Source: Streptococcus sp. HMSC034E03 (GTDB taxonomy: Bacteria; Bacillota; Bacilli; Lactobacillales; Streptococcaceae). Taken from it: DNA of 37,703 nt. The notes under the pieces are model-generated. The model ran no database searches, had not been told where the DNA came from, and saw nothing but the letters and a program-made list of their open reading frames with translations. The position numbers and the translations under genes are program-made. Of the stretch, positions 17,580-26,072 are shown in pieces (position 1 is the first letter of the stretch; every line of letters starts with the position of its first letter). The stretch lies in the NCBI RefSeq assembly GCF_001811505.1, contig NZ_KV804997.1, positions 57,187 through 94,889 of the forward strand, written 5' to 3'.

Positions 17580-18626
17580 TTATTTAAACTGTTCTGAGAA
17601 GCGGACATCTCCTTGGTAGAATCCACGGATATCGTTGATTCCGTAACGGAGCATGGCTACACGCTCTTGACCAAGACCAAAGGCAAATCCAGAGTAAACA
17701 GTCGCATCGATACCACTCATTTCAAGGACACGTGGGTGAACCATACCTGCACCCATAATTTCGATCCAACCTGTTTTCTTACATACGTTACAGCCTTCTC
17801 CACCACACTTAAAACAAGAAACATCCACCTCAACAGATGGCTCTGTGAATGGGAAGTAGGATGGACGCAGACGGATTTGACGCTCTTCACCGAACATTTT
17901 TTGCACAATCAACTGAAGGGTTCCTTGAAGGTCTGCCATAGAGATATTTTTCCCAACAACCAAGCCTTCGATTTGATGAAACTGGTGACTGTGGGTCGCA
18001 TCGTCCGTATCACGACGGAAAACACGCCCTGGCGAGATCATCTTCAAAGGACCTTTTGAAAAATCATGTGCATCCATGGCACGCGCCTGAACAGGAGACG
18101 TGTGAGTACGAAGTAAGATTTCTTCTGTGATGTAGAAAGTATCCTGCATATCACGAGCTGGGTGGTCTTTCGGAAGGTTCATACGCTCAAAGTTGTAGTA
18201 GTCTTGCTCCACTTCAAATCCATCCACAACTTGGTAACCCATACCGATAAAGATATCTTCGATTTCTTCACTAGTTTGTGTTAAAACGTGACGGTGACCA
18301 GTCGCAACTGGACGACCTGGAAGTGTCACATCAATGCTCTCGCTAGCTAATTGTGCAGCGACTTTCTTTTCTTCCAATAGTTTAGCTGTTTCTTCAAAAG
18401 CAGCTGTCAAGACATCACGAGCCTCATTTACGTATTTTCCGATAACTGGTCGCATTTCTGCAGAAACATCTTTCATTCCTTTAAGGATTTCAGTCAGTGA
18501 TCCTTTTTTACCAAGGACTGAGACACGCAATTCTTGCATCTCTTTTTCATTTTCAGCAGTAATCTGCTTCAAGCTAGCTAGCGTTTCTTCACGAAGCGCT
18601 TTTAATTGTTCTTCAATAGTTGACAT
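17580..18626 (-). CDS. pheS: Phenylalanine--tRNA ligase, alpha subunit
   Basis: Catalytic class II synthetase subunit, 348 residues. An N-terminal coiled coil (about 1-90) binds tRNA. The core has the motif 2 region [25 protein letters not shown] (about 200-224) and motif 3 near [18 protein letters not shown] (about 315-332). It also shows the streptococcal Cys pairs [17 protein letters not shown]. The start is the ATG at 18626 ([14 protein letters not shown]), preceded by GGAGGAATT. The in-frame extension upstream to 18707 runs through the T-box terminator and is not coding. Confidence 0.96.
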   Translation of the reverse strand: MSTIEEQLKALREETLASLKQITAENEKEMQELRVSVLGKKGSLTEILKGMKDVSAEMRPVIGKYVNEARDVLTAAFEETAKLLEEKKVAAQLASESIDVTLPGRPVATGHRHVLTQTSEEIEDIFIGMGYQVVDGFEVEQDYYNFERMNLPKDHPARDMQDTFYITEEILLRTHTSPVQARAMDAHDFSKGPLKMISPGRVFRRDTDDATHSHQFHQIEGLVVGKNISMADLQGTLQLIVQKMFGEERQIRLRPSYFPFTEPSVEVDVSCFKCGGEGCNVCKKTGWIEIMGAGMVHPRVLEMSGIDATVYSGFAFGLGQERVAMLRYGINDIRGFYQGDVRFSEQFK

Positions 18627-18662
18627 AATTCCTCCATCAGTCTCTCGTAGATAAAAAGAAAA

Positions 18663-18855
18663 CCACATGCCAAAAACTCCACTCGGAGCGTTGACACGCG
18701 GTACCATCCGTTTTCATCTGACAAGTCAGACCTTTATTTCTGAATCCATAGGCAAGTGAATTCACCCAGCTTTCATATAGAGAGCTTTCAGTCACGGCTC
18801 TCCTCCCTGATATACTTCCCCTGAGATACTAGTCTTGCAGATTCCTATTTAATTA
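18663..18855 (-). promoter_or_regulatory. T-box leader of pheST (phenylalanine specifier)
   Basis: The leader has the conserved antiterminator sequence TGGTACCGCG (18697-18706), then a terminator hairpin (CTCC-GAGT-GGAG plus outer TGTC/GGCA pairs) and TTTTT around 18668-18693. Upstream, stem I contains AGTATCTCAG near its base. A likely specifier TTC followed by A (18758-18760) codes for Phe. Uncharged tRNA-Phe would stabilise the antiterminator and turn on pheS-pheT. The specifier assignment is by position and gene identity. Confidence 0.88.
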
Positions 18856-18861
18856 TTATTC

Positions 18862-18890
18862 ATTTTATCAAATTTTAAGTAATCTTGCAA
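18862..18890 (-). promoter_or_regulatory. Promoter of the pheST T-box leader
   Basis: TTGCAA (18885-18890), 17 bases, TAAAAT (18862-18867) on the minus strand. The start is predicted at about 18855. Confidence 0.7.
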
Positions 18891-18902
18891 GGTGTTTTGC
18901 GA

Positions 18903-19619
18903 CTAATCAACATAGTCTCCACCTTCAAAGCCATAATACTCCTCCAAACTGAGACCACTTGCTGCAATTTCTTTGGCTTCTTTTCCGACGTAGCGCAAAT
19001 GCCATTCTTCAGCCATATATCCTGTTTCTTTTTCCTTACCTTTAAGATAACGAACGACGAAGCCATAGTCTGCAGCATGATCCAAGAGCCATTGGGCTGC
19101 TTTTTCTTCTGTCACTAAGTCTCCATCTGTGCCGATAAGGTCGAAAGCAAGACCAGTTTGGTGTTCACTATATCCAGGTCGTGCAGAATAGCGGTCAGCC
19201 TCTGCCTTTCCGTCTTGATTGACATAATCTTGATACAATTTAACCTGAGTCTCATAACTTCTAAATCCACTATAGTGGTCGCTGATTGGGAAACCTGCTT
19301 GCTGCATAGCTGCAATAAGTTTCAACAGTTCTGCCTTAGCGGTAGGATTTTCTCCTGGATTATAATCTTTAGATAAGGGATAGTGTTTATTAGCGATAAC
19401 AATTTCATCGTACTTGCCTTGAATACTATAGTAATCTCCCTTATTGACCACTTCTGCCTTTTTGGGGCTCGCTTCCTGAGATTTACTTCCCGCGGTTCCT
19501 TCTTGGACAGTTGATTGCTCTGAAGAACTTTTTGCGTCAGAAGTTGCTGGTTTTTCTTGCGAACAAGCTGCCAATGTTAGGGCTAGTAGTCCAGACAAGA
19601 TAAGGTATCTTTTTTTCAT
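18903..19619 (-). CDS. ldcB: L,D-carboxypeptidase LdcB (DacB), VanY-type lipoprotein
   Basis: Cell-wall enzyme of 238 residues that trims the terminal D-Ala from peptidoglycan tetrapeptides to give tripeptides. The N-terminus is a lipoprotein signal (MKKRYLILSGLLALTLAACS) with lipobox LAAC, so it is anchored outside by Cys19. A Ser/Glu/Lys-rich linker runs to about residue 60. The VanY/M15B domain shows GFRSYETQ, the zinc ligands of ARPGYSEHQTGLAFDLIG (His and Asp), and the catalytic/zinc region EEWHLRYVG near the end. It closely resembles pneumococcal LdcB. It starts 11 bases after the HIT gene and likely belongs to the unit beginning with the M42 peptidase gene. Confidence 0.93.
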   Translation of the reverse strand: MKKRYLILSGLLALTLAACSQEKPATSDAKSSSEQSTVQEGTAGSKSQEASPKKAEVVNKGDYYSIQGKYDEIVIANKHYPLSKDYNPGENPTAKAELLKLIAAMQQAGFPISDHYSGFRSYETQVKLYQDYVNQDGKAEADRYSARPGYSEHQTGLAFDLIGTDGDLVTEEKAAQWLLDHAADYGFVVRYLKGKEKETGYMAEEWHLRYVGKEAKEIAASGLSLEEYYGFEGGDYVD

Positions 19620-19630
19620 GATTTATCCTT

Positions 19631-20092
19631 TCATATGATAACTTTATCCAATGCAACAGATAAAGTTTGAATTAAGTTTTCTAATTGTTTCGGTTGCGCT
19701 TGGCAATCTTCTGCTGCCATTTCTTCCCAAGGAACCCACCAGACTGGACCACGCCCATTAAGACCGTGTCCTTTCATATCACCCTTTCGTCTCGGAAAAA
19801 TATGCCAGTGGACATGGGCATCTCCATTTCCCAGCAACTCTATATTCATCTTTTGAGCAGAGAAGGCTTTAGAGACAGCTTCCTGAACCATACTCATTTC
19901 CTCTAAAAAACGAAGTTTAACACTTGGATCTAGATGATGTAGTTCTGTGACATGTTCCTTTGCTAAAAACAGAGTGTAACCTTCAAAATACTGGTGGTCA
20001 CCAATGACAACATATCCTGTTTCCAGTTCTTTTACAAAGTAGGGATTGTCACCAGTCTTGATGAGTTCAATTCGTTGACAGATGAGGCACAT
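19631..20092 (-). CDS. HIT family nucleotide hydrolase/transferase
   Basis: Protein of 153 residues with the histidine-triad signature HVHWHIFPRR (about 103-112; H-x-H-x-H form). The first residues MCLICQRI carry a CxxC pair that may bind zinc. Family members hydrolyse nucleoside phosphoramidates or dinucleoside polyphosphates; the substrate here is not known. Eleven bases separate it from ldcB downstream, while 53 bases separate it from the upstream membrane protein gene. A ribosome binding site AAAGGAG precedes the ATG. Confidence 0.88.
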   Translation of the reverse strand: MCLICQRIELIKTGDNPYFVKELETGYVVIGDHQYFEGYTLFLAKEHVTELHHLDPSVKLRFLEEMSMVQEAVSKAFSAQKMNIELLGNGDAHVHWHIFPRRKGDMKGHGLNGRGPVWWVPWEEMAAEDCQAQPKQLENLIQTLSVALDKVII

Positions 20093-20145
20093 AAGTTTCT
20101 CCTTTCAACTCTAAAAGAGGGGGATTAAGGTCAAAGAGTCGGTGT

Positions 20146-21102
20146 TTATAGGTCATCATTTCCCTCCCTCTTATCTTTGTGAAATAAATTCTTAATCTTA
20201 TTAAAAAATGGAATAACTCTAAAATTATTTATAAAGCGTCTCTTACTTAACTCAGGTCCCTGTAGCTTCCTATATTCTTCGATATAAATTGTAGACACTT
20301 TACCAATTTCACTTCCCCCGAAAATAAAAGCTTTTGAAATTACTTCACCAACAATTAGAAGTAGTGAACCCATTCCACCAAGGAAAGCAATAAAAGAATT
20401 ATTAAATAAATAATACGCTGTCCAAGCATCAACTCCGGCAATAAAGAAAGAGAGCAATGTAATGCCTATTTCAGGGTTTCTATCATCGCTTTCATTAACA
20501 CTCAATTCTGGGAGTAAAAAAATTAAAATCACTACAACAAGTAGCCAAAAAATCAAAGACGAAGAAAGTAAGGTAGGTTGTTCGATAAAACTCTTATACC
20601 CAGAGTATATGAAAAATAGCTGAAGTAATAACATCGCATACTGAAATAAATTAAACCATATTTTAGCTGAATTTATGAGCGGAATATTATTTTCTACTTT
20701 AATATCTAGTAATCGTTTAGAAATTTGTATCCGATGAGCTAGTTCTTTTAAATCTTCTATTTGAAGTATTTGAGAAGCAAGTTTTTTCTCTATAATTTCT
20801 ATTTGATACCACACATATCCATCATCTTCTATCCACTGATATTTTCCAAAAGTTTTTATTTTTCGTCCATACGGATTAATCTTTTGAGAAATTTTAAAAA
20901 GTAGTTTTTCTAGATCTGGATTAGTAATTCCTTTATCGACCAGTTCATCAGCATAAACAACTAGTTCTTTAAAGTTTTCTTGTTTATTTTCATACACATA
21001 CTTACGATAGTCCTCTTTTTTCTTTTGAAAATAAGCATACAAACTCGAAATCAACCCTGTTATTATAGCAGGCGTTGCTATTTGTTTCAGTATTTCATAC
21101 AT
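20146..21102 (-). CDS. Unrecognised AT-rich membrane protein
   Basis: Protein of 318 residues that I do not recognise. One hydrophobic segment at the N-terminus (about 8-26, IATPAIITGLISSLYAYF) is followed by a charged cytoplasmic stretch (about 27-160, rich in Lys/Glu, with FGKYQWIEDDGYVWYQIE). Then come four or five membrane segments between about 165 and 265, and a basic tail with a short Lys-rich end. Codon use is visibly more AT-rich (Ile, Asn, Lys, Phe by A/T codons) than in the flanking HIT and peptidase genes, which suggests acquisition. It sits 17 bases after the M42 peptidase stop, so it can ride on that transcript. No partner toxin, nuclease or reverse transcriptase lies nearby. 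Confidence 0.7.
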   Translation of the reverse strand: MYEILKQIATPAIITGLISSLYAYFQKKKEDYRKYVYENKQENFKELVVYADELVDKGITNPDLEKLLFKISQKINPYGRKIKTFGKYQWIEDDGYVWYQIEIIEKKLASQILQIEDLKELAHRIQISKRLLDIKVENNIPLINSAKIWFNLFQYAMLLLQLFFIYSGYKSFIEQPTLLSSSLIFWLLVVVILIFLLPELSVNESDDRNPEIGITLLSFFIAGVDAWTAYYLFNNSFIAFLGGMGSLLLIVGEVISKAFIFGGSEIGKVSTIYIEEYRKLQGPELSKRRFINNFRVIPFFNKIKNLFHKDKREGNDDL

Positions 21103-21119
21103 AGTACTTTATCGACTCT

Positions 21120-22157
21120 TCAGTCCACCAACTCACTCTTGAGATAAGCGTCCACCATACGCTCAGTAGCCACTACAGAATCAATATGAGTACGTTCGTA
21201 TGAGTGGCTTGACTCAATACCTGCTCCTAGAAGAGCGTGCTTAACCTCTGCTCCAGCTGACATCGCTGCAGAAGCATCAGAACCGTAAAATGGATAGATA
21301 TCTAGTTTGAATGGAATGTCTTGCTCTTTTGCGAGAGCTACCAAGTGTTGACGGAATTCATAGTGGTAAGGACCAGAAGCATCTTTAACACAGATAGATA
21401 CTGTGTACTCGTCTGTCTGCTGATCATCTCCCATTGCTCCCATATCCACAGCAAGATACTCAACAACTTGACTAGGGATGCTTGAGTTAGCACCGTGCCC
21501 CACTTCTTCAAAGACTGAAAAAGCAAAATGCGTAGTAACAGGAAGTTCAATCCCTTTTTCTTTGTATACTTTGAGGAGATTAAGGAGAATAGCTGCGCTG
21601 ACCTTGTCATCCAAATGACGAGACTTGATAAAGCCTGTCTCAGTCACGACAGTTCGTGGGTCAAAGCTGATAAAATCACCAACCTCGATACCGAGTGCGC
21701 GTGTTTCTTTTTCATTAGTCACTTTTTCATCCAAACGAACTTCCATATTGTCCTGTGTACGTTCAGCTGTTCCTGCATCTTTGTAAACGTGACAAGAAGT
21801 TTGGTGGATCAAAATCGTACCTGAAACAGTTTTCCCTGTACTAGCTACATGGACCGTACAGTTTTCGCCTTCAATCATGTTCCAAGGATAGCCACCGATA
21901 CGATCCATCTTGAGACGACCATCTGGTTTAACAGCGCGAACGATAGCTCCCAAGGTATCCACATGGGCAGTCACATAGCGCTGCTGCTCGTCATTTTTAC
22001 CTTTAATGGTAACATTCACTCCACCTTTAGCAGTACGGATAGGTTGATAGCCTAGTTTTTCAAGCGTCTCAACTAAATAATTCGTAATTTCACGCGTAAA
22101 ACCTGTTGGTGACGCAATAGCAGTTAGTTCTTTGATATATTCTACAGTTTGATTCAT
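21120..22157 (-). CDS. M42 family metallopeptidase (glutamyl/deblocking aminopeptidase type)
   Basis: Cytoplasmic two-metal aminopeptidase of 345 residues, probably forming the large tetrahedral 12-mers of the TET/PepA family and removing N-terminal residues from peptides. Metal-binding and catalytic positions are visible in VTAHVDTLGAI (about 62-72), KSRHLDDKVSA (about 173-183), FSVFEEVGHGA (about 208-218), VDMGAMGDDQ and the last ligand in SSHSYERTHIDS (about 316-327). In Gram-positive cocci the closest group is the glutamyl aminopeptidase PepA, but specificity is not certain. Extended -10 promoter just upstream; GAGGTG precedes the ATG. Confidence 0.9.
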   Translation of the reverse strand: MNQTVEYIKELTAIASPTGFTREITNYLVETLEKLGYQPIRTAKGGVNVTIKGKNDEQQRYVTAHVDTLGAIVRAVKPDGRLKMDRIGGYPWNMIEGENCTVHVASTGKTVSGTILIHQTSCHVYKDAGTAERTQDNMEVRLDEKVTNEKETRALGIEVGDFISFDPRTVVTETGFIKSRHLDDKVSAAILLNLLKVYKEKGIELPVTTHFAFSVFEEVGHGANSSIPSQVVEYLAVDMGAMGDDQQTDEYTVSICVKDASGPYHYEFRQHLVALAKEQDIPFKLDIYPFYGSDASAAMSAGAEVKHALLGAGIESSHSYERTHIDSVVATERMVDAYLKSELVD

Positions 22158-22179
22158 TTCTTCACCTCTTTTGCTACCT

Positions 22180-22188
22180 ATTATAACA
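22180..22188 (-). promoter_or_regulatory. Extended -10 promoter of the M42 peptidase gene
   Basis: TGTTATAAT on the minus strand (TATAAT 22180-22185), about 23 bases before the ATG. The -35 region (TTTTTA) is weak and overlaps the brnQ terminator. Confidence 0.55.
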
Positions 22189-22202
22189 CATTTATCATCG
22201 GA

Positions 22203-22248
22203 TAAAAAAGAAAATCACTCCTGTAGACTTAGCTACAAAAGTGATTTT
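22203..22248 (-). terminator. Terminator of brnQ
   Basis: AAAATCACT and TGTAG pair with CTACA and AGTGATTTT (22211-22248) with a two-base internal loop, followed on the minus strand by CTTTTTT. Confidence 0.85.
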
Positions 22249-22253
22249 AGTGA

Positions 22254-23579
22254 TTATTCCATTTCAAAAGCTTCACTTTCTTGTTTATTTGGAAGAACAA
22301 GAGAAAGTAGAATACCAATAATAGCTGGTACCAACCATGGCAGAGAAGCCTCCGCAAATGGTAGAGCGTTCACGATATTTGCAAGGATCTCAACTTTAAA
22401 AGTAGAGCCTAAAACACTTGCAATAGCAATGGCTGTGACAATACCAACAGTTAATTGCATTCCTGGTTTTGAAAGAGCAACAAACTTGTTCACAATCACA
22501 ATCATGACAATGTCAATCGTAATTGGGTACAAAATAACGAGAACTGGTACAGAGTACTTAATAATAGCACTCAAACCAAGATTTGCAATAGCAAAACCAA
22601 TCAAGGTAAAGACTGTTGCATAAACCTTGTAGCTGACTTGTGGGAAACGTCCGTTAAAGAACTCGGCAGTTGATACAATCAACCCTACAGTCGTTGTAAA
22701 GCAAGTAACGGTTACCATAGCTGCAAGGAAAAGCTGAGCAGTAGAACCAAAGATTTCTTGCGTTGCTTGAGACAAGATATAAACTCCGGGAGTTCCACTC
22801 TTCATTGCTTCTTCTGTTACTGGGAAATGATTGCCCAAGAAACCTAGACCGATGTAGAGAGCACTAAATCCGAGTGCTACAACAATTCCAACTACCCAAA
22901 TGGTTGAAATGTACTCTTTCTTACTTGAAAAACCAAGTTGTTTCAAGGTTTGTACTGCAATAACACTGAAGGCAACCGATGCAAGCGCATCAAGTGTATT
23001 GTATCCTTCAAGGAAACCTGCACCAAAGGCTGAAGCTTGATAAGCGCCTGAAGCTGCTTGTGGTGCATTCCCACCATACTTGAAAGCTCCAAGGATAACC
23101 AGAATAACAATTAAGATGGCAAAAACTGGAGTCAAGATTCGACCGATACGATCCAAGATTTTTGAAGGATTCAGCGAGATTAGGTAGGCAGCTACAAAGT
23201 AAAGAATGGTGAAGACAATCAAACCTAAACCTTTATCTGCTTGATCCAAGAGTGGACTAATACCAACTTCAAACGATGTCGTTGCTGTACGAGGGATGGC
23301 AAAGAATGGGCCAATCGACAAGTACAAAACTGCAAGATAAATCGTCGCAAACCATGGAGAAATTTTCTTAGAAATTTCATAGATATACCCCTTAGGATTA
23401 AGGGTACCAATGATCAAGGTTAGGACGGCAATCCCAACACCCGAAAATACAAATCCTGCAATGGCAGGGAGAAAGTTTTCTCCAGACTGTGCGCCTAGAG
23501 TTGGAGGGAAAATCAAGTTACCTGCTCCAAAAAATATTCCAAACAGGAGTAATCCTGTTAAAGCACCTTTTTTAGCCAT
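22254..23579 (-). CDS. brnQ: Branched-chain amino acid:cation symporter (LIVCS family)
   Basis: Integral membrane carrier of 441 residues with about 12 membrane segments. It imports leucine, isoleucine and valine with Na+ or H+. The N-terminus MAKKGALTGLLLFGIFFGAGNLIFPP is typical of BrnQ, with the conserved GAGNLIFPP in the first helix. Other family landmarks are the IPRTATTSFEVG segment (about 96-107) and LLFGIFFG. TAAGGAGAG lies before the ATG, and an extended -10 (TGTTATACT, 23613-23618) precedes it. A partial CodY-like box lies further upstream, which would fit amino-acid control. It is transcribed as a single gene. Confidence 0.94.
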   Translation of the reverse strand: MAKKGALTGLLLFGIFFGAGNLIFPPTLGAQSGENFLPAIAGFVFSGVGIAVLTLIIGTLNPKGYIYEISKKISPWFATIYLAVLYLSIGPFFAIPRTATTSFEVGISPLLDQADKGLGLIVFTILYFVAAYLISLNPSKILDRIGRILTPVFAILIVILVILGAFKYGGNAPQAASGAYQASAFGAGFLEGYNTLDALASVAFSVIAVQTLKQLGFSSKKEYISTIWVVGIVVALGFSALYIGLGFLGNHFPVTEEAMKSGTPGVYILSQATQEIFGSTAQLFLAAMVTVTCFTTTVGLIVSTAEFFNGRFPQVSYKVYATVFTLIGFAIANLGLSAIIKYSVPVLVILYPITIDIVMIVIVNKFVALSKPGMQLTVGIVTAIAIASVLGSTFKVEILANIVNALPFAEASLPWLVPAIIGILLSLVLPNKQESEAFEME

Positions 23580-23612
23580 AAACTCTCCTTATAAAAAATA
23601 AAATACTTTCTT

Positions 23613-23621
23613 AGTATAACA
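23613..23621 (-). promoter_or_regulatory. Extended -10 promoter of brnQ
   Basis: TGTTATACT on the minus strand (TATACT 23613-23618); the -35 is poor. Confidence 0.5.
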
Positions 23622-23687
23622 TGATTAAAGGCTTGAAAAGGCTATCTCGAAATAATTTTAAAATGTTTTCAATTTTCTGATTTTTAG

Positions 23688-23737
23688 AGCAAATAAACTC
23701 CCTTTAAAACCTTTCTTATTTTCGGTCTCAAAGGGAG
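23688..23737 (-). terminator. Terminator of the UDG-rhodanese unit
   Basis: CTCCCTTT pairs with AAAGGGAG (23698-23705 with 23730-23737), with an inner ACC/GGT, followed by TTTATTTG on the minus strand. Confidence 0.75.
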
Positions 23738-23743
23738 ATTTTC

Positions 23744-24025
23744 TTATTCTAAGGCATCCATGCCACCTTGGACATTGATAACCTCATATCCTTGTTCTGC
23801 TAAAAATTGACAAGCGCGTGCTGAACGCATTCCTGACTTACAGATCACGTAGTAAGGCTGGGTTTTATCTAGTTGCTCATAAGTATCTGCCAGTTGACTC
23901 AGAGGGGAATTAAGAGCACCTTCTAAATGAAGAGCCTCAAATTCCTCTACTTCTCTCACATCCAATACAGAAAGCGACTCTCTCTGATAAAGCTGATAAA
24001 AATCGTCAAAAGTAATTTCGTTCAT
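23744..24025 (-). CDS. Single-domain rhodanese-like protein
   Basis: Rhodanese fold of 93 residues. The N-terminal half has SVLDVREVEEFEALHLEGALNSPL (about 19-42). The active-site loop is VICKSGMRSARA (about 58-69) with the catalytic cysteine at about 60, and the end reads GYEVINVQGGMDALE. It can carry a persulfide and probably moves sulfur to an acceptor or detoxifies sulfide or cyanide; the partner is unknown. It overlaps the UDG-family gene by 4 bases, so the two are co-translated. Confidence 0.88.
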   Translation of the reverse strand: MNEITFDDFYQLYQRESLSVLDVREVEEFEALHLEGALNSPLSQLADTYEQLDKTQPYYVICKSGMRSARACQFLAEQGYEVINVQGGMDALE

Positions 24026-24612
24026 TCTTTTTCTCCTAAAATAATTTTAATTCTTTTTTTCAAATCTGGAACCACTTCTTCCTCAAACCAAGGATTTTTT
24101 TTCATCCAAATTTGATTACGTGGTGATGGGTGTACGAGAGGGAAATAATCTGGCAAATAATCTTTAAACCGATGAACACGATCTGTTACCTTTTCACTGA
24201 CTTTCTCATGCAGATAGTAAGCCTGAGCATACTGCCCAATCAAGAGCGTCAATTGAATATCTGGTAATTCCTTCAAGAGTTCTGGATGCCATTTTTCTGC
24301 AAAACCTGGACGAGGTGGTAGGTCACCCGATTTCCCATGACCTGGAAAGTAGAAATCCATGGGCATGACTGCAAAGTAACCTGAATTGTAAAAGGTGTCT
24401 TCATCCACACCTAGCCACTCGCGCAGGCGGTCACCACTTTTATCCTTCCAGTATAGTCCTGCTTCCTGGGTTTTGAGACCTGGCGCCTGCCCAATGATAT
24501 TGATACGAGCAGTCTTTGGAGCCGCAAAGAGTGGCTCGATGCCTTGCTCAGTATAGCTGGCATTCTGGGGATCAGCCATAATAGCTTGCTTGATTCTTTC
24601 AATTTGAGACAT
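24022..24612 (-). CDS. Uracil-DNA glycosylase superfamily protein
   Basis: Protein of 196 residues in the UDG superfamily. Motif 1 is INIIGQAPGLKTQEAG (about 38-53), with a loop resembling the GQAPG of family 4/Mug-type enzymes. Motif 2 is LVHPSPRN (about 157-164), the DNA-intercalation loop. It most likely removes uracil or another damaged base, or belongs to the group with unconfirmed activity; it is not the classical Ung. The start chosen is ATG at 24612 (MSQIERIKQA), because GGAGGAGAAA stands directly upstream. An in-frame TTG four codons earlier overlaps that site. The order is UDG then rhodanese. Confidence 0.85.
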   Translation of the reverse strand: MSQIERIKQAIMADPQNASYTEQGIEPLFAAPKTARINIIGQAPGLKTQEAGLYWKDKSGDRLREWLGVDEDTFYNSGYFAVMPMDFYFPGHGKSGDLPPRPGFAEKWHPELLKELPDIQLTLLIGQYAQAYYLHEKVSEKVTDRVHRFKDYLPDYFPLVHPSPRNQIWMKKNPWFEEEVVPDLKKRIKIILGEKE

Positions 24613-24621
24613 TTTCTCCTC

Positions 24622-24656
24622 CAAAAAGAAGTCTAAGCATTAAATCTCAGACTTCT
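24622..24656 (-). terminator. Terminator of pepV
   Basis: AGAAGTCT pairs with AGACTTCT (24627-24634 with 24649-24656) around a 14-base loop, with TTTTT following on the minus strand just before the UDG Shine-Dalgarno. Confidence 0.65.
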
Positions 24657-24662
24657 AGATCA

Positions 24663-26063
24663 TTATTTGATCAATTCATAGATAGCTTCAGCGTAGATGG
24701 CTGCTGCACGGAAGAGATCATCCAAGGCGATAAATTCGTTGGCTTGGTGCATAGTATCGATAGAATCTGGGAACATAGCACCGTAAGCGACACCACGCTC
24801 TAACAAACGTCCAAATGTTCCACCACCGATGACTTGTTCGTGACCTTTAAGACCTGTTTGTTTTTCATAAACATCCAACAAGGTTTGGACAAGCGGATCT
24901 TCCATTGGCACATAGTGAGGAGTGTGACCTTGTTCAGAAAGGCTAACTGAAGCAACTGGCAAGGTTTCAAGAACTGACTTGATTTGCTCTGGGCTTGTTC
25001 CTTTTGGATAACGGAAGTTAAGGGCAATAGTATTGTCAGCACTTGATTCGTCGAAGCGGAAAACACCCGCATTCATAGAAAGGGCACCCATCTTTTCATC
25101 CACATGAGCTACTTTCAAGTTCTTGCCTTCGTGGTCGTTCAAAAGAATCTTACCAGCAATGTCAAGGTAGTCTTTTGCAGGTCCTTCAAAAGCAAATTGG
25201 CTGAGGAAGAGGGCAAGATAAGTTGCACCATTGATACCTGAAGCAGGCATAGCACCGTGAGCTGATTTACCAATTACAGTCACCTCGTACTGACCGTTCT
25301 CTTCTTGGATTTCTCCTCTGAGTTTGTGCTCTGCAACGAAAGCGTCTAGTTTCCCTTGCAAGTCTGCTAAGTCACCTGAAATGACTGCTGTTGCTGATTC
25401 TGGAACCATGTTTTCACGCAATCCACCTGTAAAGCTGTGAAGACGAGCTGCACCAGTATTTTCACCAGCAAAGTGAAGGTATTCTGTGATGTTTCCTTTT
25501 TCACCATTGATGATAGGGAATTCAGCATCTGGAGAGAAGCCAAAGTCTGGTTTTGCAAGTCCTACATGCTCAAAGTAGTAGTCCATATCTGCCCAACCTG
25601 ATTCTTCGTCTGTTCCCACGATGAAACGAACTTTTTTAGAAGTTGGAAGACCCAATTCTTTGATGATTTTCAAACCATAGTAACATGCTATAGTAGGACC
25701 CTTATCGTCAGAAGCACCACGCGCATAAAGACGACCATCTTTGATAGTTGGAGTGTAAGGGTCAGTGTCCCAACCGCTACCTGCTGGCACTACGTCCATG
25801 TGGGCAAAGATTCCGAGAACTTCTTCTCCTTCACCAAACTCAAAATGTCCTGCATAATTGTCGACATTTTTTGTTGGGTAGCCATCACGGTCTGCGATTT
25901 CAAGGAATTTTTCCAAGGCTTTTACTGGCCCAGGTCCAAATGGATGCTGAGCATCAGCCTTGTTGTCATCACGTTCTGAGTTGATTTCCAAAAGGCTAAA
26001 CAAGTCAGCCAAGAGGTCTTCTTTACGTTTTTCTACTTCTGCTGTAAAATCAATAACTGTCAT
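24663..26063 (-). CDS. pepV: Dipeptidase PepV (M20 family)
   Basis: Zinc dipeptidase of 466 residues that splits dipeptides taken up or made during protein breakdown. Metal-binding landmarks are IFAHMDVVPAGSGWDTDP (about 84-101, His and its Asp), YARGASDDKGP (about 113-123, bridging Asp), GTDEESGWADMDYY (about 148-161, catalytic Glu pair), FSPDAEFP (about 175-182) and IGGGTFGR with a final His region near the end. The lid domain includes KSAHGAMPASGINGATYL. Length fits PepV. It starts 9 bases after the nitroreductase gene and probably shares its transcript. Confidence 0.95.
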   Translation of the reverse strand: MTVIDFTAEVEKRKEDLLADLFSLLEINSERDDNKADAQHPFGPGPVKALEKFLEIADRDGYPTKNVDNYAGHFEFGEGEEVLGIFAHMDVVPAGSGWDTDPYTPTIKDGRLYARGASDDKGPTIACYYGLKIIKELGLPTSKKVRFIVGTDEESGWADMDYYFEHVGLAKPDFGFSPDAEFPIINGEKGNITEYLHFAGENTGAARLHSFTGGLRENMVPESATAVISGDLADLQGKLDAFVAEHKLRGEIQEENGQYEVTVIGKSAHGAMPASGINGATYLALFLSQFAFEGPAKDYLDIAGKILLNDHEGKNLKVAHVDEKMGALSMNAGVFRFDESSADNTIALNFRYPKGTSPEQIKSVLETLPVASVSLSEQGHTPHYVPMEDPLVQTLLDVYEKQTGLKGHEQVIGGGTFGRLLERGVAYGAMFPDSIDTMHQANEFIALDDLFRAAAIYAEAIYELIK

Positions 26064-26072
26064 TTTTTCTTC

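Noticed and set aside
18627..18707. N-terminal extension of pheS in frame with the start at 18626.
   Set aside because: It spans the T-box terminator, and the ATG at 18626 has its own Shine-Dalgarno and the normal PheS start.
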